The notes under the pieces: model-generated
What the model saw: the letters and a program-made list of their open reading frames with translations, nothing else
Database searches by the model: none
What the model was told of the DNA's origin: nothing
Source of the DNA: Gammaproteobacteria bacterium
GTDB lineage: Bacteria > Pseudomonadota > Gammaproteobacteria > GCA-001735895
Length of the DNA stretch: 9,302 nucleotides
Direction of reading: 5' to 3'
NCBI GenBank assembly: GCA_029288195.1
Contig: JARFPR010000248.1
Coordinates: 1-9,302 of the forward strand
In this document: one piece after another, positions 6,594 through 9,302 of the stretch
Position numbering within the stretch: position 1 is the stretch's first letter
How the letters are laid out: each line of letters begins with the position of its first letter
Position numbers and translations under genes: made by a program

Positions 6594-7601
6594 TCACTCC
6601 GGCAGATCACGTCCCAGTAGCATGGCGATGAACGTCTCCCCCATGTTTTCGGATCGGTCTCGATAAATCTTGAACTTTGCGTGTTGTGTCGGCGACGCCA
6701 GGTTGAGGTCGATACCCCACATCGGTGTGACGCTGGTCGGCAACATCGAATAGCGAATGTCGATCAGGACGTTGTCACGCCCAGGGTCAGGTACCACGAA
6801 GTCATTGGAAAGCCGATAAAACCTTTCAATGTCGCGCGCAAGCACACTGTCCCGCGGTAGATCGGGAAGATCCCGCTCGGGCACAAACATGCGTGCCGAG
6901 CCTCCCGGGTAAAATCGGTTTGAGCTCGGCCCAACCCGAATCGCGTCGACGTAAAACACATCTTCGCTTTGGTAGACCGAGCGCCACAGGATCAGGTTCG
7001 CCAGCGTCGGTTTAAACAGGATTCGTTGCACAACGTGGCCGCGCTGCGCGGCGAGTTCCCGCGCGGATTCGTGCGCGTTTTGATGCTGCCACAGCCCAAG
7101 CAGCAGATAGGTGCCGGCGAGTGCCAGGCCGACGCGGGCGGAACCCGGTTTGTAATACTTGAAGCCGAGGACCAGTGCGATAAGCAGCACCAGTGTAAAC
7201 ACCGGGTCAATGATTGCAATGATGCTCCACGCAATCCGTTCGTCGCTGAAGGGCCACAACAAATGAGTCCCGTAGCTGGTGCAGGCGTCGAGCAGGCCGC
7301 TGGTTGCATAGCCCAGTAACGCATAGAAATAAATACTTTTAAATCCGATACGCTTGCGCAGTAGCAGCCAGAGTATCGACGCGACTACCAGTGCCCCGAT
7401 GGGGATGAAGATCAACGAGTGCGTGAAATGTCGGTGAAACTCGATGTTGAGCAGCGGGTCAGCGCTGGCACCAATCAGAATATCGGCATCAGCCGGTAGT
7501 GCGGCAGTAAAACCGATCGCCGCTGCGAGGCGAGATTCTTTTTCGTTTGCGACCGACAGCGCCAGCGCACCGCCGAGCAAACCCTGGGTTAAAGGATCCA
7601 A
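6594..7601 (-). CDS. Membrane-bound YdjM/YfhP-family 'metal-dependent hydrolase'
   Basis: The protein fits the inner-membrane family annotated as LexA-binding/metal-dependent hydrolase (YdjM, YfhP; PF04307). Its N-terminus DPLTQGLLGGALA is the family signature. Other landmarks (numbered from the TTG start) are Asp38/Asp40 in PADADIL, HRHFTHS at 56-62, and LLDACTSYGTHLLWPFSDER at 102-122, whose His and Asp residues probably bind metal. About four hydrophobic segments (roughly 63-82, 90-105, 125-146 and 156-171) are followed by a soluble C-terminal half of about 150 residues, as in the longer YfhP-like members. The biochemical function of the family is poorly established. There is no in-frame ATG: the family's usual first residue is here a TTG (7601-7599), preceded by no clear ribosome binding site; another TTG at 7628 would add nine residues. 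The length from 7601 is 335 aa. Confidence 0.85.
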   Translation of the reverse strand: MDPLTQGLLGGALALSVANEKESRLAAAIGFTAALPADADILIGASADPLLNIEFHRHFTHSLIFIPIGALVVASILWLLLRKRIGFKSIYFYALLGYATSGLLDACTSYGTHLLWPFSDERIAWSIIAIIDPVFTLVLLIALVLGFKYYKPGSARVGLALAGTYLLLGLWQHQNAHESARELAAQRGHVVQRILFKPTLANLILWRSVYQSEDVFYVDAIRVGPSSNRFYPGGSARMFVPERDLPDLPRDSVLARDIERFYRLSNDFVVPDPGRDNVLIDIRYSMLPTSVTPMWGIDLNLASPTQHAKFKIYRDRSENMGETFIAMLLGRDLPE

Positions 7602-7678
7602 GCTATTACATCGTCTAAGGTTAGGCAATCCTGCTACATTACACCGGTTACCCGATGCTCTGCAGTAATCAGGATGAC

Positions 7679-7684
7679 ATTATA
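7679..7684 (-). promoter_or_regulatory. Perfect -10 box (TATAAT) upstream of the YfhP-like gene
   Basis: The minus strand reads TATAAT at 7684-7679, with a poor -35 (CTGGAG) 17 bases upstream. Transcription would start near 7671, leaving a leader of about 70 nt before the TTG at 7601. The leader contains AGCAGGA, but this is not at a useful distance from any in-frame start codon. No SOS/LexA box was seen, although YdjM of E. coli is LexA-controlled. Confidence 0.4.
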
Positions 7685-7736
7685 CCTATTTGCTCTCTTG
7701 CTCCAGACCAATATAGCTTTACTGTCTCTGGAATCA

Positions 7737-7787
7737 CTGTTTTCTCCATAGCGGACGCAGAAAAACCTTTCGGGAGCTTCTGAGAAC
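7737..7787. repeat. Degenerate dispersed intergenic repeat, copy 3
   Basis: ctgttttctccatagcggac at 7737-7756 matches 5598-5617 at 18 of 20 positions, and atagcggacgc (7748-7758) is identical to 5653-5663. Further right, the blocks CTTTCGGG and gcttctgagaac (7776-7787) match the arrangement at 6575-6588. The repeat sits in the 227-nt gap between two leftward genes; the rest of the gap (7788-7828) shows no terminator or ORF. Confidence 0.55.
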
Positions 7788-7828
7788 AGCCATAAGCAGG
7801 CACTCATTCTCACACAATGGGTTGCAAA

Positions 7829-9175
7829 TTAGATATCTTGATACAACGCCAGCTCATCAATACGCTGGTTAATAGTTGTTAGATACTGCTTGTAATAATC
7901 ACTCTCTATCCCGCCACGTTTATCAAATACCTGTTGCGATATTCCCTCTGGCAATTCAGCAATGGAGGGGAAAAATGTTTTTTCCTGCCTTAACTCCGAT
8001 GCCATTTGTTGTAAGCGAAGTGCTCCGTTTTCATCCAGCGCCAGTTCTGCGAAGCGTATACCTGCCCGATCAGCAGCCAGGTCGGCAAAGCTGAAACCTG
8101 ACCCACCTTGTTGTGAGTCCAGCAACTCTTTGTACTCACCAATGACGAAACTTATTCCGCTATCGGAAATAATTTTTAGCGCAGCGGAAAATATAAAATG
8201 CAAGCGCAGGTCGTTCCGATTTGCCAACACCATTTGACTATTTCGGGGTTGGCAAGTGGCGAGCGTCTTTTCGTCCAATGCACCAACAACCGAATCAAAG
8301 TTGGCCGAACCGAGAAAAATGGCCAGCGCCATCAGTGCAGCCCTGTTCTCTTCAACAGGTCCTTTACCCATATAGCTACGTTTTTCCGCAAAAGAGAAGG
8401 CAGTGTCCAGGTAATACCCGACCGATGCCTGGCCAAAGCCATCGATTTTCGAATGAAATTTGCAAATGCGTTCGTAGTAGACTCTAACCAATTTCGGGTC
8501 ACCCAATAGTGCCAGGTCATCACGCACATCTTTGATCCGTTCTTTGGTGCTGTCGATAGCGCTTCTAAATCCCGGAATGGAGTGGTAGGCAAAAATAAGC
8601 TTTGAGTTGTCTACCTCGATGGAGTCGATGGCGTTGATGAGTTTAGTGCCGAAAGTATCGCCGGCTATTACTTTGTTCAGGACGATCTCCACAAGTGATA
8701 AGGCCAGGTTGCCCGAAATATCAATGCTGCCTACGGAAACGTTGTCGACCACCAGGCCTTTTGATGAGGGGACGATGGTTGTTGTCAGGTTGATGTATTG
8801 CCCAAATGGGTTGTCGGGTATGTTGAGTGTGAAGGCTCCTAGGATTGCCAGTGGTGTTACATTGACGCGACCTTTAAGGCTTGTCACACCGCGCGTACCC
8901 AGTGCGACAATGCCGTTAATTTCATCTTCAGTAAATGTCATGGTGGAGCGTTGGTCTGAATTGCCAGCCATCAGGTCTTTATAGAGCCGCTTGGCAGCCC
9001 TTTTTGCTTTAATCGCACTATTGGTATCGACTGGTGCCGCTTGTTCGACCAACGCATGGGAGTCACTGATAAATGCGAGAAACATTAAAGGAATAACAAT
9101 GAAAACGAGTATTGCGATAGCAATACCTGTAAAGAGTATTTTAATGAAGCCCGTTTTTTGTTGTACTCTTGCCAT
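7829..9175 (-). CDS. Uncharacterised 448-aa protein with N-terminal membrane anchor
   Basis: I do not recognise this protein. It has a short basic N-terminus (MARVQQKTGFIK), one strong hydrophobic segment at about 12-36, and then a long soluble part, so it is probably an inner-membrane protein with a large periplasmic domain (an uncleaved signal anchor). Residues about 45-200 look like a strand-rich domain (MTFTEDEINGIVALG, VNVTPLAILGAFTLNIP, LVVDNVSVGSIDISG) reminiscent of lipid- or membrane-associated beta domains. Residues about 205-350 are largely helical. A notable glycine-rich block, GGSGFSFADLAADRAG, lies at 357-372 within IGEYKELLDSQQ...GIRFAELAL and is probably the most conserved part. 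There are only two Cys, so a disulfide (Cys238-Cys308) is possible. ATG 9175 has AGGT and AGGA just upstream. No operon partner is visible. Confidence 0.75.
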   Translation of the reverse strand: MARVQQKTGFIKILFTGIAIAILVFIVIPLMFLAFISDSHALVEQAAPVDTNSAIKAKRAAKRLYKDLMAGNSDQRSTMTFTEDEINGIVALGTRGVTSLKGRVNVTPLAILGAFTLNIPDNPFGQYINLTTTIVPSSKGLVVDNVSVGSIDISGNLALSLVEIVLNKVIAGDTFGTKLINAIDSIEVDNSKLIFAYHSIPGFRSAIDSTKERIKDVRDDLALLGDPKLVRVYYERICKFHSKIDGFGQASVGYYLDTAFSFAEKRSYMGKGPVEENRAALMALAIFLGSANFDSVVGALDEKTLATCQPRNSQMVLANRNDLRLHFIFSAALKIISDSGISFVIGEYKELLDSQQGGSGFSFADLAADRAGIRFAELALDENGALRLQQMASELRQEKTFFPSIAELPEGISQQVFDKRGGIESDYYKQYLTTINQRIDELALYQDI

Positions 9176-9271
9176 ATCCTGACCTGGTTTCTATGTCTAT
9201 AGCCAGATTTAACGTCGATAGTGATTATGGACAATCCCTATTCTACGTTAGCTTTTATTGAGTGTCTGTAA

Positions 9272-9302
9272 TGAGGACTTGTCCTGGTTTAGTGGACCAC
9301 CT
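9272..9302 (+). mobile_element. Possible insertion-sequence end at the right edge
   Basis: The last 31 bases begin TGAGGACTTGTCCTGG and continue with TTTAGTGGACCACCT. The layout (TGA start, GTCC...GTGGACCA) resembles the terminal inverted repeat of some IS3-family elements, which would then extend beyond the window. AGGAC-TT-GTCCT is a perfect inverted repeat and GTGG-A-CCAC another. The transposase is not in view, so this rests on resemblance alone. Confidence 0.25.

Noticed and set aside
5598..7787. CRISPR array
   Set aside because: The repeated blocks are degenerate, unevenly spaced by about 1 kb and separated by genes, with no spacers or cas genes.

Overview
The window looks like chromosomal DNA from a proteobacterium, most likely an environmental or marine gammaproteobacterium. 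The evidence is the gene repertoire, the protein sequences, tight overlapping gene junctions and moderate GC content in the serine genes. This is an inference; no rRNA or other strong taxonomic marker is present. All recognisable protein genes except one small ORF lie on the minus strand.

Left part (1-3889): a complete serine biosynthesis operon read right to left as serC - serA - serB. Together the three enzymes convert 3-phosphoglycerate to L-serine. Junctions overlap by 8 nt (serC/serA) and 4 nt (serA/serB), so translation is probably coupled. SerC belongs to the Methanosarcina/alphaproteobacterial-type family, and SerA is the long form with an intervening domain and a C-terminal ACT domain. 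Behind serB, starting inside its last codons, is a 47-codon ORF with Cys-x-x-Cys. A further reading frame with a strong ribosome binding site then runs off the left edge.

Middle part (3890-5762): an AT-rich accessory stretch. It holds one rightward small coiled-coil protein with a good promoter and ribosome binding site. Facing it is a secreted SMP-30/gluconolactonase-type beta-propeller protein.

Right part (5763-9302): three independent minus-strand genes separated by 200-300 nt gaps. They encode a small lipoprotein (Asp after the lipobox Cys), a multi-pass membrane protein of the YdjM/YfhP 'metal-dependent hydrolase' family (probably starting at TTG), and an unrecognised 448-aa protein with a single N-terminal membrane anchor. 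The gaps around these genes carry degenerate copies of one short repeat family (GCGGACGCT / TTCGG / TTCTCCA blocks). The extreme right edge looks like the end of an insertion sequence.

No CRISPR array, rRNA, tRNA or obvious defence system was seen. The most original items are the small overlapping ORFs after serB, the small coiled-coil gene, the three-copy intergenic repeat and the uncharacterised 448-aa anchored protein.
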